A stretch of 64,000 nucleotides of DNA, taken from the NCBI RefSeq assembly GCF_016132545.1, contig NZ_CP066167.1, forward strand, positions 1,639,001 through 1,703,000, read 5' to 3'. Each line of letters starts with the position of its first letter. The stretch's first letter is position 1. The translations under genes and the position numbers were made by a program. Positions 10,000 to 19,138 of the stretch are shown here, one piece after another. Source of the DNA: Spongiibacter nanhainus (GTDB lineage Bacteria; Pseudomonadota; Gammaproteobacteria; Pseudomonadales; Spongiibacteraceae). Under the pieces are notes generated by a model. It was not told the DNA's origin, made no database searches, and saw only the letters and a program-made list of their open reading frames with translations.

Positions 10000-11211
10000 T
10001 TACTTCCCCGCCAGATAGCGTTGATGCTGGGCCTTGAGATAGCGGCATACTTGGTTGACAACGTGTTGGTTACGCAGCGAGACCAAGAGATCGAAAGCGT
10101 GCTGCGCGTCTGGCAGTTCCAGGTAACCGACGGAGTTCGCTGAGGTTTCCTTCAACGCATCGTAGAAGTAGCGCCCTTCTTTAACCGTGACGAGCGTGTC
10201 AGCACTGCCGTGGATAATAAAAAACGGTGGTGCATCGGCCTCTACCCAGTCGATAGGAGAGGCTTGGTCCCACAAGGCTTGATTCTCGCTGCGACTGCTC
10301 TTAAAGACTTTTTCCGCAACCAAATCTTGAAGGGCTTCGCTGCCATATTGGCCGTGGCGATTGTTGAAGTCGTAGACGCCGTAATACGGAATGCAGCCCT
10401 GGACCGTGGTGTCCGCGCTCTCGAAACCGGGCTGGAATTCCGGGGCGTTGGCGCTAAGGGCCAGCAGGCTACTGAGGTGGCCCCCCGCGGAGCCGCCAGT
10501 GGCAATCACAAAGCCCGGATCGCCACCGAAGTCGCGGATATGCTCCTTCACCCAGGTCAGTGCCCGTTTGCAGTCGATAATATGGTCGGGAAAGGTGGCC
10601 GCTGGGCTGAGCCGGTATTGGATCGATACGCAAATCCAGCCATTCTCTGCCATCTGATGCAGCAGCGGCAGTGCCTGTTGGTGTTTGTTGCCAACCACCC
10701 AGGCGCCGCCGTGAATTTGAAACAATACTGGCGCAGCGTGGGGGCTGTCGGCAGGCCGATAAATATCCAGTTTCAGTCTGCGGCCGTTTACTTCGTGGTA
10801 GACAACGTCGCGATCCACGGTGACATTGGCCTTGCGAAAGGCGAGGGGGTTGAGGAGGCGCTGTAGGTCTGGCTGGTAAGTCAGACATTCGCCAGTGTCG
10901 CTGTTACCAATCACGTCGTCGACGGCCTGCTTGGCGATTTCCTCAACGGCCTGGGCACGAAAATAGAACAGGCCGATAGCAACCCAGCTGGCCACGGATA
11001 TGGCCAGTGCCAGGGCGTCGCTAAAACCACTTAACTCTCCAAATAAAATCACCAATAGTGTCAGCGCAATTTGTACTGCGACGAGGTGCAGTCCCAGCTC
11101 GCCGACCAGGTAACCGAATATAAAGCTGGTGAGGCCCAGCCACCTGGAAGTGCTCCGGGGTTTGTAAGCCAGCCAAGCCATGGCGGCCCACAGTAGAGAG
11201 AGTAAAAGCAT
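10000..11211 (-). CDS. Membrane-anchored alpha/beta hydrolase (HSL-type esterase)
   Basis: 403-residue esterase/lipase-like protein. The first about 95 residues are hydrophobic with three predicted membrane segments, followed by an alpha/beta hydrolase domain with the oxyanion motif HGGAW (about residue 166) and nucleophile motif GGSAGGH (Ser about 238). Asp in HGSADTL and His in QHAFD complete a plausible triad. The catalytic domain resembles the hormone-sensitive lipase/BD-FAE group. AAGGA stands 11 bases before ATG 11211. A short hairpin (9993-9999 with 10008-10014) overlaps its stop codon and may help terminate the convergent transcripts. Substrate unknown. Confidence 0.82.
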   Translation of the reverse strand: MLLLSLLWAAMAWLAYKPRSTSRWLGLTSFIFGYLVGELGLHLVAVQIALTLLVILFGELSGFSDALALAISVASWVAIGLFYFRAQAVEEIAKQAVDDVIGNSDTGECLTYQPDLQRLLNPLAFRKANVTVDRDVVYHEVNGRRLKLDIYRPADSPHAAPVLFQIHGGAWVVGNKHQQALPLLHQMAENGWICVSIQYRLSPAATFPDHIIDCKRALTWVKEHIRDFGGDPGFVIATGGSAGGHLSSLLALSANAPEFQPGFESADTTVQGCIPYYGVYDFNNRHGQYGSEALQDLVAEKVFKSSRSENQALWDQASPIDWVEADAPPFFIIHGSADTLVTVKEGRYFYDALKETSANSVGYLELPDAQHAFDLLVSLRNQHVVNQVCRYLKAQHQRYLAGK

Positions 11212-11266
11212 TGTGTATTTATTCCTTGTTCTTGACCAACACTGCGGCAGCTAAGGTGGCCGGATG

Positions 11267-11773
11267 CTATTTCGGTGCGGTGTATTGTATATCGACTATA
11301 GCGTAGCACTGCGTTCCAAGTGGGGACTCAAAATCGAATTCATCGTCCAGGGTTTTACCCAACATGGCCCGGGCCAGCGGCGAATCCATCGATAGCTTTC
11401 GCTGTTGCAGGTCAAACTCGTCAGGGCCAACAATGCGATATTGCTGTTGCCCGCCGTCTTCATCCTCCAGAGTGACCCAGGCGCCAAAGAATACGCGCTG
11501 GCGGTCTTTGGGCAACTCGTCGACCACTTTCAGCTCCTCAAGGCGCTTGCTGAGGAAGCGCACTCGGCTGTCTATTTCCCGCAGGCGCTTCTTGCCGTAG
11601 ATGTAATCGCCGTTTTCCGAACGGTCGCCATTCTTTGCCGCCTCGTGGACACGAGCGGTGACCTCTGGGCGCTCCACCTTCCACAGGTGACGCAATTCCT
11701 CCCGCAGCTGTCGTTCGCCCTCTGGCGTGATATAACGGGAGCCACGAGGGCGGGGTGGTCGATACCGGGACAT
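11267..11773 (-). CDS. greB: Transcription elongation factor GreB
   Basis: 168-residue GreA/GreB family protein that enters the RNA polymerase secondary channel and stimulates cleavage of backtracked transcripts. The N-terminal coiled coil has the acidic tip region ...GDRSENGDY; the C-terminal FKBP-like domain follows from about residue 90 (GAWVTLEDEDG). The basic, proline-rich extreme N-terminus (RYRPPRPRGSRYIT) and the length point to GreB instead of GreA. The esterase gene follows on the same strand after about 55 bp. Confidence 0.95.
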   Translation of the reverse strand: MSRYRPPRPRGSRYITPEGERQLREELRHLWKVERPEVTARVHEAAKNGDRSENGDYIYGKKRLREIDSRVRFLSKRLEELKVVDELPKDRQRVFFGAWVTLEDEDGGQQQYRIVGPDEFDLQQRKLSMDSPLARAMLGKTLDDEFDFESPLGTQCYAIVDIQYTAPK

Positions 11774-11838
11774 GCTATCTTCGCTTTTAACAACAGGTAG
11801 TGATCGGTTTAAGGATCTTTGTAGTGATGGGAGAGTCT

Positions 11839-12687
11839 ATGCGCGGCGGCAAAATTAGCCAAGGTTGGATTGCAGGCTTGTTGGCAGTGCTGTTGGCATC
11901 GCTTGCACACACTGGCTCTGCCATGGAGCTTAATGGCCGCTTGATTCAGGGTGGTTTGATCTGGGGCAAAGTACCGCCCGGCAGCACAGTGGAGTTGGGC
12001 GAATACGCCGTGCGGGTCGCCGACGACGGCACCTTTGCCGCGGGTTTTGACCGTGACGCGCCGCCCAGGGTGGTGCTGCAGGTATGCCCGCCGGAGAAGG
12101 CGTGTGAGCACAGTGAGCTGGCCATCGAGCAGCGTCAATACAATATCCAGCGCATTGAGGGGGTGCCACAGAAGACGGTAACGCCACCGGCCGAGGTGCT
12201 GGATCGCATCCGCCGGGAAGCGGCGCTGGTTGGAAAAGCCCGCAAGCGCTATGTACAGCGTCAAGACTTTGCGGCCCCTTTCCGTTGGCCTCTGATCGGG
12301 CCGATTACGGGTGTGTTCGGCAGTCAGCGAGTCTATAATGGCACCCCAGGACGGCCCCACTACGGGGTCGATGTCGCCCGACCGACAGGGGCGGTGGTGG
12401 TCGCGCCGCAAGACGGAGTGGTGACGCTGGCGCATCCCGATATGTTTTATTCGGGCGGAACATTGATACTGGACCACGGGCAGGGAATCTCTTCCACCTT
12501 TATCCACCTCAGTAAACTGCTGGTGGAAAAAGGGCAGGAAATCAAACAGGGTGACCCCATTGCCGAAGTAGGCGCCACCGGTCGAGCTACTGGCCCTCAC
12601 TTGGACTGGCGCATGAACTGGCACGGCCAGCGCCTCGATCCGGCACTGTTGGTCGGCGAAATGCCCGCTCTAGAGTCCCCGCATTAA
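11839..12687 (+). CDS. M23-family peptidase (LytM/EnvC-like), exported
   Basis: 282-residue predicted periplasmic peptidoglycan hydrolase. A signal peptide ends near HTGSAME; then a beta-rich N-terminal region, and the M23 domain from about residue 155 with the zinc motif HYGVD, HGQGIS...FIHLS and GPHLDW. The usual HxH of the last motif is HLD, so one ligand is changed. The frame reaches back to 11800, but ATG 11839 has GGGAG five bases upstream and leads into the signal peptide. It is divergent from greB, and a Trm112-like gene follows after 20 bp. Confidence 0.87.
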   Translation: MRGGKISQGWIAGLLAVLLASLAHTGSAMELNGRLIQGGLIWGKVPPGSTVELGEYAVRVADDGTFAAGFDRDAPPRVVLQVCPPEKACEHSELAIEQRQYNIQRIEGVPQKTVTPPAEVLDRIRREAALVGKARKRYVQRQDFAAPFRWPLIGPITGVFGSQRVYNGTPGRPHYGVDVARPTGAVVVAPQDGVVTLAHPDMFYSGGTLILDHGQGISSTFIHLSKLLVEKGQEIKQGDPIAEVGATGRATGPHLDWRMNWHGQRLDPALLVGEMPALESPH

Positions 12688-12707
12688 AATTAGAGTAGAG
12701 AGACATC

Positions 12708-12893
12708 ATGATCGATAAAAAGCTGCTGGAAATCCTCGTTTGCCCGGTCAGCAAGGCACCCGTGGAATACGACGCGGAAAGAGCGGAGTTGATCTGTCGC
12801 GCCAGCGGCTTGGCCTATCCTGTTCGCGACGGTATTCCTGTGATGCTGGAGTCTGAAGCCCGCCCCCTGACGGCTGACGAAAAACTCGGCTAG
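12708..12893 (+). CDS. Trm112-family small protein (YcaR-like)
   Basis: 61-residue protein of the Trm112/YcaR family. It has one CPVSK-type cysteine motif near residue 12 and a second Cys in [21 protein letters not shown], which is the family hallmark. Members act as small partners or activators of methyltransferases, or lie next to lpxK/kdsB; no such partner is adjacent here. GAGAG precedes the ATG. It is likely co-transcribed with the M23 gene. Confidence 0.88.
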   Translation: MIDKKLLEILVCPVSKAPVEYDAERAELICRASGLAYPVRDGIPVMLESEARPLTADEKLG

Positions 12894-12957
12894 GGCCGCT
12901 GAGGGCTTGGCTCTCGGGCAATACAAGCCCAGCGAGATTCGATATACTTATCCTTTT

Positions 12958-12983
12958 GCGCCGGAATAACTCTATTCCGGCGC
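12958..12983 (+). terminator. 11-bp inverted repeat ahead of alaS
   Basis: A perfect 11-bp stem GCGCCGGAATA/TATTCCGGCGC with a 4-nt loop, followed by T-rich sequence (TTGTCGTTGTTG) but no clean U-run. It lies between the Trm112-like gene and alaS. It could end the upstream operon or act as a leader structure for alaS, since a TATACT hexamer sits at 12943-12948. Confidence 0.55.
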
Positions 12984-13058
12984 TTGTCGTTGTTGTAGAC
13001 CGCCAGCGCACGCCTGTGCATTGGGGGACAAGCTGAAATACCGGAGAGACGCCACAAC

Positions 13059-15677
13059 ATGAAAAGTGCGGCAATACGCGACGCTTTTATCCGCTACTTT
13101 GAGAGCAAAGGCCACACCCATGTACCCAGCAGTTCGCTGGTGCCGGGCAATGATCCCACCCTGCTGTTTACCAACGCGGGTATGGTGCAGTTCAAGGATG
13201 TGTTTCTCGGCCAGGACAAGCGCGACTACGTGCGGGCGGTCAGCAGCCAGCGCTGCGTGCGCGCCGGGGGCAAGCACAACGACCTGGAGAACGTCGGTTA
13301 CACCGCCCGTCACCATACCTTCTTCGAGATGCTGGGTAACTTTAGCTTCGGCGACTACTTCAAGCGCGACGCCATCCAGTTTGCCTGGGAGTTTCTCACC
13401 AGCGAGCAATGGCTGGCTATTCCCTGTGAGAAGCTGTGGGTCACCGTCTACGCTGACGACAATGAAGCCTACGATATTTGGAACCAAGAGATGGGCGTGC
13501 CCGCCGAGCGCCTGGTGCGTATTGGCGACAATAAGGGCGAAAAGTACGCCTCGGATAATTTCTGGTCGATGGGGGATACGGGTCCCTGTGGCCCCTGCAC
13601 CGAGATATTCTTTGATCACGGCCCCGACGTGGAGGGCGGCCCCCCGGGTAGCCCCGACGAAGACGGCGACCGCTATATCGAAATCTGGAACAACGTCTTT
13701 ATGCAGTTCAATCGTGACGCCGACGGCACCATGAGCGACCTGCCGGCGCCGTCGGTGGATACCGGCATGGGCCTGGAGCGTATTGCCGCAGTATTGCAGG
13801 GCGTCCACAGCAACTATGAAATTGACCTGTTCCAGAATTTGATTGCTGACACCGCCAAGGTGTTGGGCCTGGAAGAGACGACTCACACCTCGCTGCGGGT
13901 GATTGCCGACCATATCCGCTCCTGCGCCTTCCTGATTGCCGATGGCGTGCTGCCCTCCAATGAAGGCCGGGGCTACGTACTGCGCCGCATTATTCGTCGC
14001 GCGGTGCGCCACGGCAATAAATTGGGTGCTACAGAGCCGTTCTTTCACAAGCTGGTGTCGTCCCTGGCTCGGGAGATGGGCGAGGCCTACCCCGAGTTGC
14101 GCGAGCAGCAGGATGGCATTACCCAGGCGCTGTTGCAGGAAGAGGAGCAGTTTGCCAAAACCCTGGATCAGGGCATGAAAATCCTCGAGCAGGATTTGGC
14201 CTCCCTCAACGGCAGCGAAATTCCCGGCGATACGGTGTTCCGTCTCTACGATACCTACGGCTTCCCGGTGGACCTTACCGCCGATATCGCCCGGGAGCAG
14301 GGGCTGTCGCTGGATATGGCCGGTTTTGAAGAAGCCATGGAGGCCCAGCGGCAACGCGCTCGCTCGGCGTCCAACTTTAAAATGGGTGACGGCGTCAGCC
14401 TGGACCTGGAGGGCAAAACCGACTTCTGCGGTTATGATCGCCTCACCAGCGCCGGCAAAGTCCTGACCCTGCTCAGAGATGGGCAGGAAATTGAGCAGTT
14501 GTCCGAGGGAGAGCAGGGCGCCGTGGTGCTCGACCACACGCCATTCTATGCCGAGTCCGGCGGCCAGGCCGGTGATGCTGGCCTGCTGCTGGCGCCGGGC
14601 CTGCGCTTTGAGGTCAGCGACACCCAAAAGGCGGGCAGCCACTTTCTCCACATCGGTACCCTGGTCAAGGGTGAGTTGCATCGGGGCAACGAGGTGAAAA
14701 CCGAGGTGGACGCGGAAATCCGCCAGGCCACGGTCTTGAATCACTCGGCCACCCACCTTCTGCACGCCGCGCTGCGCAAGGTGTTGGGCGACCACGTCAG
14801 CCAGAAGGGCTCACTGGTTACCGCGGAGCGGCTGCGTTTTGACTTTTCCCATTCCGAGCCAGTGTCGCCTGCTCAAATGCGGGAAATCGAGGATCTGGTC
14901 AACGCCGAGATTCGCCGCAACACCCCGGTGGAAATTCAGGAAATGGACATCGATAGCGCCAAGCAGCGCGGAGCGATGATGCTGTTTGGCGAGAAATACG
15001 GCGATTCTGTTCGTGTACTCAGCATGGGCGGTGACTTCTCTGTGGAGCTGTGCGGCGGCACCCACGCCAGTCGCACCGGCGATATTGGCATAATGCGAAT
15101 TGTCGCTGAGTCGGGGATCGCCGCCGGCGTGCGCCGTATCGAGGCGGTGACCGGTGCCGGTGCGCTGGCGGAAATTCATCGCCAAAGTGGCCAGTTACAA
15201 TCAGCCATGGGCGCGCTCAAGGCCACGCCCGAGAACTTTGACAATAAGTTGAATCAGCTACTGAGCGGGCACCGGGAACTGCAGAAGGAAGTCGACCGGC
15301 TGAAATCCAAGCTGGCCACCGCCGGTAGCCGCGACCTGAGCGCTGAGGCCAAGGACATCAACGGGGTGAAGGTGCTGGCCACTCAGATTGAAGGGGCCGA
15401 TGCCAAGTCCCTGCGGGACAGCATCGACCAACTGAAGAATAAATTGGGCTCGGCGGTAATCCTGTTAGCGACCGTAGATGGCGATAAAGTTGTGCTGGCT
15501 GCGGGCGTAACCAAAGATCTCACCGACCGCTTCAAGGCCGGCGATATTATGCGCAGTGCCGCCCAGGCGGTCGGCGGTAAAGGCGGCGGTCGGCCGGATA
15601 TGGCCCAGGGCGGTGGCAGTGACCCGTCGGGGATACCGGCGGCACTGAGCGCGGCAGTGGACTACGTGTCTGGATAA
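13059..15677 (+). CDS. alaS: Alanyl-tRNA synthetase
   Basis: 872-residue enzyme charging tRNA-Ala. The N-terminal class-II catalytic core holds [21 protein letters not shown]; the editing domain carries [12 protein letters not shown] (about residues 564-575) and the C-terminal CGGTH zinc/editing motif; a DHHA1-type C-terminal domain ends the protein. Length is normal for the bacterial family. ATG 13059 follows GGAGAG. Its position ahead of lysC, csrA and tRNA-Ser is the order known in pseudomonads. Confidence 0.98.
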   Translation: MKSAAIRDAFIRYFESKGHTHVPSSSLVPGNDPTLLFTNAGMVQFKDVFLGQDKRDYVRAVSSQRCVRAGGKHNDLENVGYTARHHTFFEMLGNFSFGDYFKRDAIQFAWEFLTSEQWLAIPCEKLWVTVYADDNEAYDIWNQEMGVPAERLVRIGDNKGEKYASDNFWSMGDTGPCGPCTEIFFDHGPDVEGGPPGSPDEDGDRYIEIWNNVFMQFNRDADGTMSDLPAPSVDTGMGLERIAAVLQGVHSNYEIDLFQNLIADTAKVLGLEETTHTSLRVIADHIRSCAFLIADGVLPSNEGRGYVLRRIIRRAVRHGNKLGATEPFFHKLVSSLAREMGEAYPELREQQDGITQALLQEEEQFAKTLDQGMKILEQDLASLNGSEIPGDTVFRLYDTYGFPVDLTADIAREQGLSLDMAGFEEAMEAQRQRARSASNFKMGDGVSLDLEGKTDFCGYDRLTSAGKVLTLLRDGQEIEQLSEGEQGAVVLDHTPFYAESGGQAGDAGLLLAPGLRFEVSDTQKAGSHFLHIGTLVKGELHRGNEVKTEVDAEIRQATVLNHSATHLLHAALRKVLGDHVSQKGSLVTAERLRFDFSHSEPVSPAQMREIEDLVNAEIRRNTPVEIQEMDIDSAKQRGAMMLFGEKYGDSVRVLSMGGDFSVELCGGTHASRTGDIGIMRIVAESGIAAGVRRIEAVTGAGALAEIHRQSGQLQSAMGALKATPENFDNKLNQLLSGHRELQKEVDRLKSKLATAGSRDLSAEAKDINGVKVLATQIEGADAKSLRDSIDQLKNKLGSAVILLATVDGDKVVLAAGVTKDLTDRFKAGDIMRSAAQAVGGKGGGRPDMAQGGGSDPSGIPAALSAAVDYVSG

Positions 15678-15788
15678 TGTGGCTGGCTGGTCTTGGCGGC
15701 TGTAGCTGGTGATTTCCTTTCCGCGCTAACTGGTGTTTAATGACGGCCCCCTGCGATTGGCGGGGTCTGTCAAGTTAAGAAGTGTACG

Positions 15789-17018
15789 ATGAGTCTGATT
15801 GTTCAAAAATTCGGCGGTACCTCGGTGGGCACCGTGGAACGTATCCAGGCCGTGGCCCGCAAAGTGGCAGGTTTTCGGGATCAGGGGCACGATGTGGTTG
15901 TGGTGGTCTCCGCGATGAGTGGCGAGACCAACCGGCTGATCGACCTCGCCAAGGCCATGCAGGCCAACCCCACCCCCCGAGAACTGGATGTGCTGGTGTC
16001 CACTGGCGAGCAGGTCACCATTTCACTGCTGTGCATGGCCTTGCACGAGTTGGGCTATGGCGCCAAATCCTACACTGGCAGCCAAGTCAGAATTTTGACC
16101 GATGAAGCCCACACCAAAGCGCGGATTCGGGAGATCGATGACCACCGCATTCGCAGCGACCTTGCCGAAGGCAATGTAGTGGTTGTTGCGGGTTTCCAGG
16201 GTGTCGATGAAGAGGGCAATATTACCACCCTCGGTCGCGGTGGCTCAGACACGACCGGGGTAGCTCTGGCGGCGGCGCTCAAAGCCGATGAATGCCAAAT
16301 CTACACCGATGTCGATGGCGTCTACACCACTGATCCACGGGTAGTGGACAAAGCGCGGCGTCTGGATCGCATTACCTTCGAGGAAATGCTGGAAATGGCC
16401 AGCTTGGGCTCAAAGGTCTTGCAGATACGGGCGGTGGAATTCGCCGGTAAGTACAATGTACCACTGCGGGTGTTGCATGCCTTTGAAGATGGGCCGGGCA
16501 CCCTGATTAGTCTTGAGGAAGAGTCGGATATGGAAAACCCCGCCATCTCGGGGATCGCGTTTACCCGCGACGAGGCCAAAATCACCGTATTAGGAGTCCC
16601 CGATACCCCGGGCTTGGCCTACCAGCTTTTGGGGCCGGTCAGCGAGGCCAATATCGAGGTCGACGTTATCGTGCAGAATGTCGCCGAAGACAAGACCACT
16701 GACTTCACCTTTACCGTGAGCCGGGGTGATATGGCCAAGGCTGAGGCCATTGTCAAAGACCTGGTGCAACAAACCGGTGCCCGGGAAGTCAAAACGGATA
16801 ACACCATAGCCAAAGTGTCGCTGGTGGGCGTCGGAATGCGTTCCCATGCTGGTATTGCCAGCAAGATGTTCAAGGCCCTGGCGGCTGAGTCTATCAATAT
16901 TCAGTTGATTACCACTTCGGAGATTAAAGTCTCTGTGGTGATTGACGAAAAATATCTGGAACTGGCAGTAAGGGCGCTGCACGCGGCCTTTGATCTGGAC
17001 AAAGAGCCAGCCACGTAA
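15789..17018 (+). CDS. lysC: Aspartate kinase
   Basis: 409-residue kinase for the first step of the aspartate pathway (lysine, threonine, methionine, diaminopimelate). It has KFGGTSVG at the N-terminus, the GRGGSDTT substrate/nucleotide motif near residue 150, and two C-terminal ACT regulatory domains (from about 265). An internal start for a separate regulatory subunit is possible but not shown. It is a monofunctional enzyme, with no homoserine dehydrogenase part. csrA follows 67 bp downstream. Confidence 0.96.
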   Translation: MSLIVQKFGGTSVGTVERIQAVARKVAGFRDQGHDVVVVVSAMSGETNRLIDLAKAMQANPTPRELDVLVSTGEQVTISLLCMALHELGYGAKSYTGSQVRILTDEAHTKARIREIDDHRIRSDLAEGNVVVVAGFQGVDEEGNITTLGRGGSDTTGVALAAALKADECQIYTDVDGVYTTDPRVVDKARRLDRITFEEMLEMASLGSKVLQIRAVEFAGKYNVPLRVLHAFEDGPGTLISLEEESDMENPAISGIAFTRDEAKITVLGVPDTPGLAYQLLGPVSEANIEVDVIVQNVAEDKTTDFTFTVSRGDMAKAEAIVKDLVQQTGAREVKTDNTIAKVSLVGVGMRSHAGIASKMFKALAAESINIQLITTSEIKVSVVIDEKYLELAVRALHAAFDLDKEPAT

Positions 17019-17085
17019 AAGGCTTAGCGCTGTAACACTTCATGACGGAAGTGGCGTGCTATTGGCTCATAAAGGAGAGTTTTCT

Positions 17086-17268
17086 ATGTTGATTCTGACA
17101 CGTCGCATTGGCGAGACCCTGATGGTTGGGGATGAAGTGACCGTCACCGTACTGGGAGTGAAAGGCAACCAGGTCCGCCTGGGTGTGAATGCGCCCAAAC
17201 ATATTGCCGTACACCGGGAAGAGATTTACGACCGCATACAGCACGAAAAAGACGGCAATAAGGAGTAA
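17086..17268 (+). CDS. csrA: Carbon storage regulator CsrA/RsmA
   Basis: 60-residue RNA-binding global regulator that blocks or protects mRNAs by binding GGA motifs in leaders. The sequence [18 protein letters not shown], the following VRLGVNAP and the HREEIY helix are diagnostic. The frame runs upstream to 16990, but ATG 17086 with AAAGGAG eight bases ahead starts the canonical protein. In relatives it is the gene between lysC and tRNA-Ser. Confidence 0.98.
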   Translation: MLILTRRIGETLMVGDEVTVTVLGVKGNQVRLGVNAPKHIAVHREEIYDRIQHEKDGNKE

Positions 17269-17280
17269 AAAATTTCGGGT

Positions 17281-17313
17281 TAGACTTTGCTTTGTCGCTC
17301 AGTATGTTATCAT
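17281..17313 (+). promoter_or_regulatory. Probable tRNA-Ser promoter with GC-rich discriminator
   Basis: A TAGACT hexamer at 17281 is 16 bp from TATGTT at 17303, and TATCAT overlaps at 17308. The bases immediately after are GCCGCGCG, a GC-rich discriminator typical of stable-RNA promoters under stringent control. The hexamers are imperfect, so the exact -35/-10 choice is uncertain. Confidence 0.45.
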
Positions 17314-17420
17314 GCCGCGCGTTTTCGGAGCTAAGCACATTGCTTGTAAAACAATGTCTTAGCAACGAATCGGGGAAGCGACAAGCCCAACCCCGACGCT
17401 AAAATGCGAAACCTGTTTAC

Positions 17421-17513
17421 GGAGAGGTGGCCGAGTGGCTGAAGGCGCTCCCCTGCTAAGGGAGTATGGGGTTTGTAGCCTCATCGAGGGTTCGAATCCC
17501 TCCTTCTCCGCCA
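17421..17513 (+). tRNA. tRNA-Ser(GCU)
   Basis: 93-nt type-II tRNA with encoded CCA. The acceptor stem GGAGAGG pairs with CTTCTCC; the anticodon stem CTCCC/GGGAG encloses loop CTGCTAA, giving anticodon GCU (serine AGC/AGU codons). There is a long variable arm and a GGTTCGAATCC T-arm. It is the integration target of the island: its last 14 bases belong to the 17-bp attachment core, and insertion leaves the tRNA intact. Confidence 0.98.
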
Positions 17514-17516
17514 TAA
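17500..17516 (+). repeat. attL core of the island
   Basis: The 17-bp sequence CTCCTTCTCCGCCATAA covers the tRNA-Ser 3' end plus three bases. It is repeated exactly at 33974-33990 (attR) and again at 34148-34164 outside the island. Confidence 0.9.
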
Positions 17517-17524
17517 CAAACGCG

Positions 17525-17551
17525 AAAGCCCTTGATCCTCAAGGGCTTTTT
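17525..17551 (+). terminator. Terminator just after tRNA-Ser, carried by the island
   Basis: A perfect 11-bp stem AAAGCCCTTGA/TCAAGGGCTTT, 3-nt loop and five T. It lies just inside the island's left end, so the element supplies a replacement for the chromosomal tRNA terminators now displaced to 33997-34021 and 34172-34196. Confidence 0.92.
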
Positions 17552-17580
17552 GCGTTCTAGGGGTCTTTCAAGCCGTCAGG

Positions 17581-17590
17581 CAGACCGTCA
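17581..17590 (+). repeat. Candidate integrase arm-type site, left end
   Basis: CAGACCGTCA, preceded by a partial copy GCCGTCA at 17572. The same 10-mer occurs twice near the right end (33835 and 33847), in the same orientation, and is 65 bp inside attL. Confidence 0.5.
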
Positions 17591-17608
17591 ATTTTTGTCG
17601 ATACCCCT

Positions 17609-18235
17609 TCATCCTACAGAACAGTGCACTTCAGGCACGAATCCACGCTCTAGCATTCTCACCACTGATTTTGGGGTCAATACATCGACGTGTTGGTCCC
17701 GGGGCACAGTATGCCTGAGTTCTCCGTAGCCGAAGTGAGTCCAAGGGCGTAGCATGTCCTCCCAAAGCAGGAAGGGCATGTTCTCAATGCTGACTATAGT
17801 GCCGTTAGGGAGCGATCCAGCTACAGCCTGGTAGGTCACTTTTTGCCGTTGTCGGTTTGCCCGCTGCTTGTGCATCAACTTGTCGAGGGTAGCAATGGTA
17901 GGCTTCTGACCTTCTAAAAGGTCCGCGTTCACGTCGAACCAGAGAGCTTTAAACTCTTTATACCGTTCTCGACGGCATGTGCCACAGGGGCGGTGCCCGG
18001 CGGCCAAAGCGGTGGCTTCGTCAAGGAAGAATAGCTCCGAGTATGTCCCAGCTCCAAACAGCTCCCTTTTCCATCCATTGAACTCAAGCTTGCAGATGAC
18101 CCAGTTGGGATGACGCCACAGTGCGACAATATTCTTACTCTGGTCATGCAAAATGCCCCTGTTTCCCATCCAAGTGCCTCTTGCAGACACAGCCTCGAGT
18201 TCGCCAAAGGGAGTGACTCTGTTCTGTAGCGGCAT
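17609..18235 (-). CDS. Uncharacterised protein with HRPCxxC motif
   Basis: 208-residue protein, last gene of the defence operon and starting 2 bp after the preceding stop. I recall similar uncharacterised proteins opening MPLQNRVTPFGE and carrying FFLDEATALAAGHRPCGTC followed by RRERYKEF (about residues 68-95). The HRPC-x2-C part resembles the zinc/DNA-contact motif of the Ada methylphosphotriester domain (GYRPC..C), but only two cysteines are in that cluster. There is no signal peptide or membrane segment. Likely cytoplasmic and possibly nucleic-acid binding (inference). Function unknown. Confidence 0.75.
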   Translation of the reverse strand: MPLQNRVTPFGELEAVSARGTWMGNRGILHDQSKNIVALWRHPNWVICKLEFNGWKRELFGAGTYSELFFLDEATALAAGHRPCGTCRRERYKEFKALWFDVNADLLEGQKPTIATLDKLMHKQRANRQRQKVTYQAVAGSLPNGTIVSIENMPFLLWEDMLRPWTHFGYGELRHTVPRDQHVDVLTPKSVVRMLERGFVPEVHCSVG

Positions 18236-18237
18236 AT

Positions 18238-19044
18238 TTATTCCCCCTTAGCATGAATGCCTGTAGGCGCCATATGCCACATAAAAGATTGAACATCGAT
18301 CATGTCACGAGGTTTAAGCGCTTCCAGCTTGGCGGACAGCCAGCGGCTAAAGCTCAGCACTTGCTCATACAGCTCGGCGTTCGGGCTTGCCTCGTATGTG
18401 AGTGGGTACTGTGTAATTTCAATGCTTTTCCTAAAACCTTCTGGTTTCACAAACATGCAGTTTTCAGGATCGTGAAGGAAGAGGAAATAGCTTGCATAAG
18501 TCCATTTGTTTAGCTCTAGTTCCTGCAGAATGTCGCAGAAGTGGCCGAGTCTTTTCGACGCGGACCCAGGGCCGTGTAAACAATCATATAGTGCTGGGTA
18601 GTAGCGCTCAGGGTTGCCTTGTTCCCTAATCTTGTCGAATAGCTTGGGGCGTTCGAAACTGGCTTGAATCAAGTTTGTGCTGTTCACTGATCTTTTGACC
18701 CGATCAAACAGTGCATCCCAATCTTGAGCTTTAATTAAACTCTCCATAATTGGTTGCGCTAAAAGCTCTTTACAGAGCTCACTGGCCTCTACTTTGTAGT
18801 TTCGCTCAATGTCTAAATAGGCCTGTCCATAGAAGCCGTCGGGGTATTCCTCATGGAATGTGGCAATCATGCCGGGTAAATGACGTTGCTCAAGCTCTTT
18901 GTCGATAGCGTCCAACAATAGCTCTGCACGTTGATGTCGGGCTGTTTCTGAGGGCTCGTCCAAAATAGTCTGCGTATTATGTCGTAGTGTGCAGAGCTCG
19001 GAGTCTGACTTTTTTGATAAAGAAGCAATAAGTTTGTCACTCAT
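18238..19044 (-). CDS. Uncharacterised protein of the restriction operon
   Basis: 268-residue protein with no signal peptide or membrane segment. The N-terminal third is charged and helical; the C-terminal part contains ASYFLFLHDPENCMFVKPEG and near the end LKPRDMIDVQSFMW. From memory, similar PRDxIDVQSFxW endings occur in poorly described proteins associated with McrB-like or restriction loci, so a role with the type I system is plausible but unproved. The in-frame codon at 19068 is further out, but ATG 19044 has AAAGGA seven bases before it. It follows the DUF262 gene after 94 bp and precedes the HRPCxxC gene by 2 bp. Confidence 0.72.
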   Translation of the reverse strand: MSDKLIASLSKKSDSELCTLRHNTQTILDEPSETARHQRAELLLDAIDKELEQRHLPGMIATFHEEYPDGFYGQAYLDIERNYKVEASELCKELLAQPIMESLIKAQDWDALFDRVKRSVNSTNLIQASFERPKLFDKIREQGNPERYYPALYDCLHGPGSASKRLGHFCDILQELELNKWTYASYFLFLHDPENCMFVKPEGFRKSIEITQYPLTYEASPNAELYEQVLSFSRWLSAKLEALKPRDMIDVQSFMWHMAPTGIHAKGE

Positions 19045-19138
19045 AATCAGGTCCTTTGATAGCCGCAAATGTTTATGTCTTTGATGTGGATATGCCTGTA
19101 GCGGACAATTGTTTCCTGCGAGAAAGACAGCTTGGTTT

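Noticed and set aside
12972-14795. A 607-residue frame antisense to alaS
   Set aside because: alaS has all family motifs in the other strand; the antisense frame follows from the high GC codon bias and has no recognisable domain.
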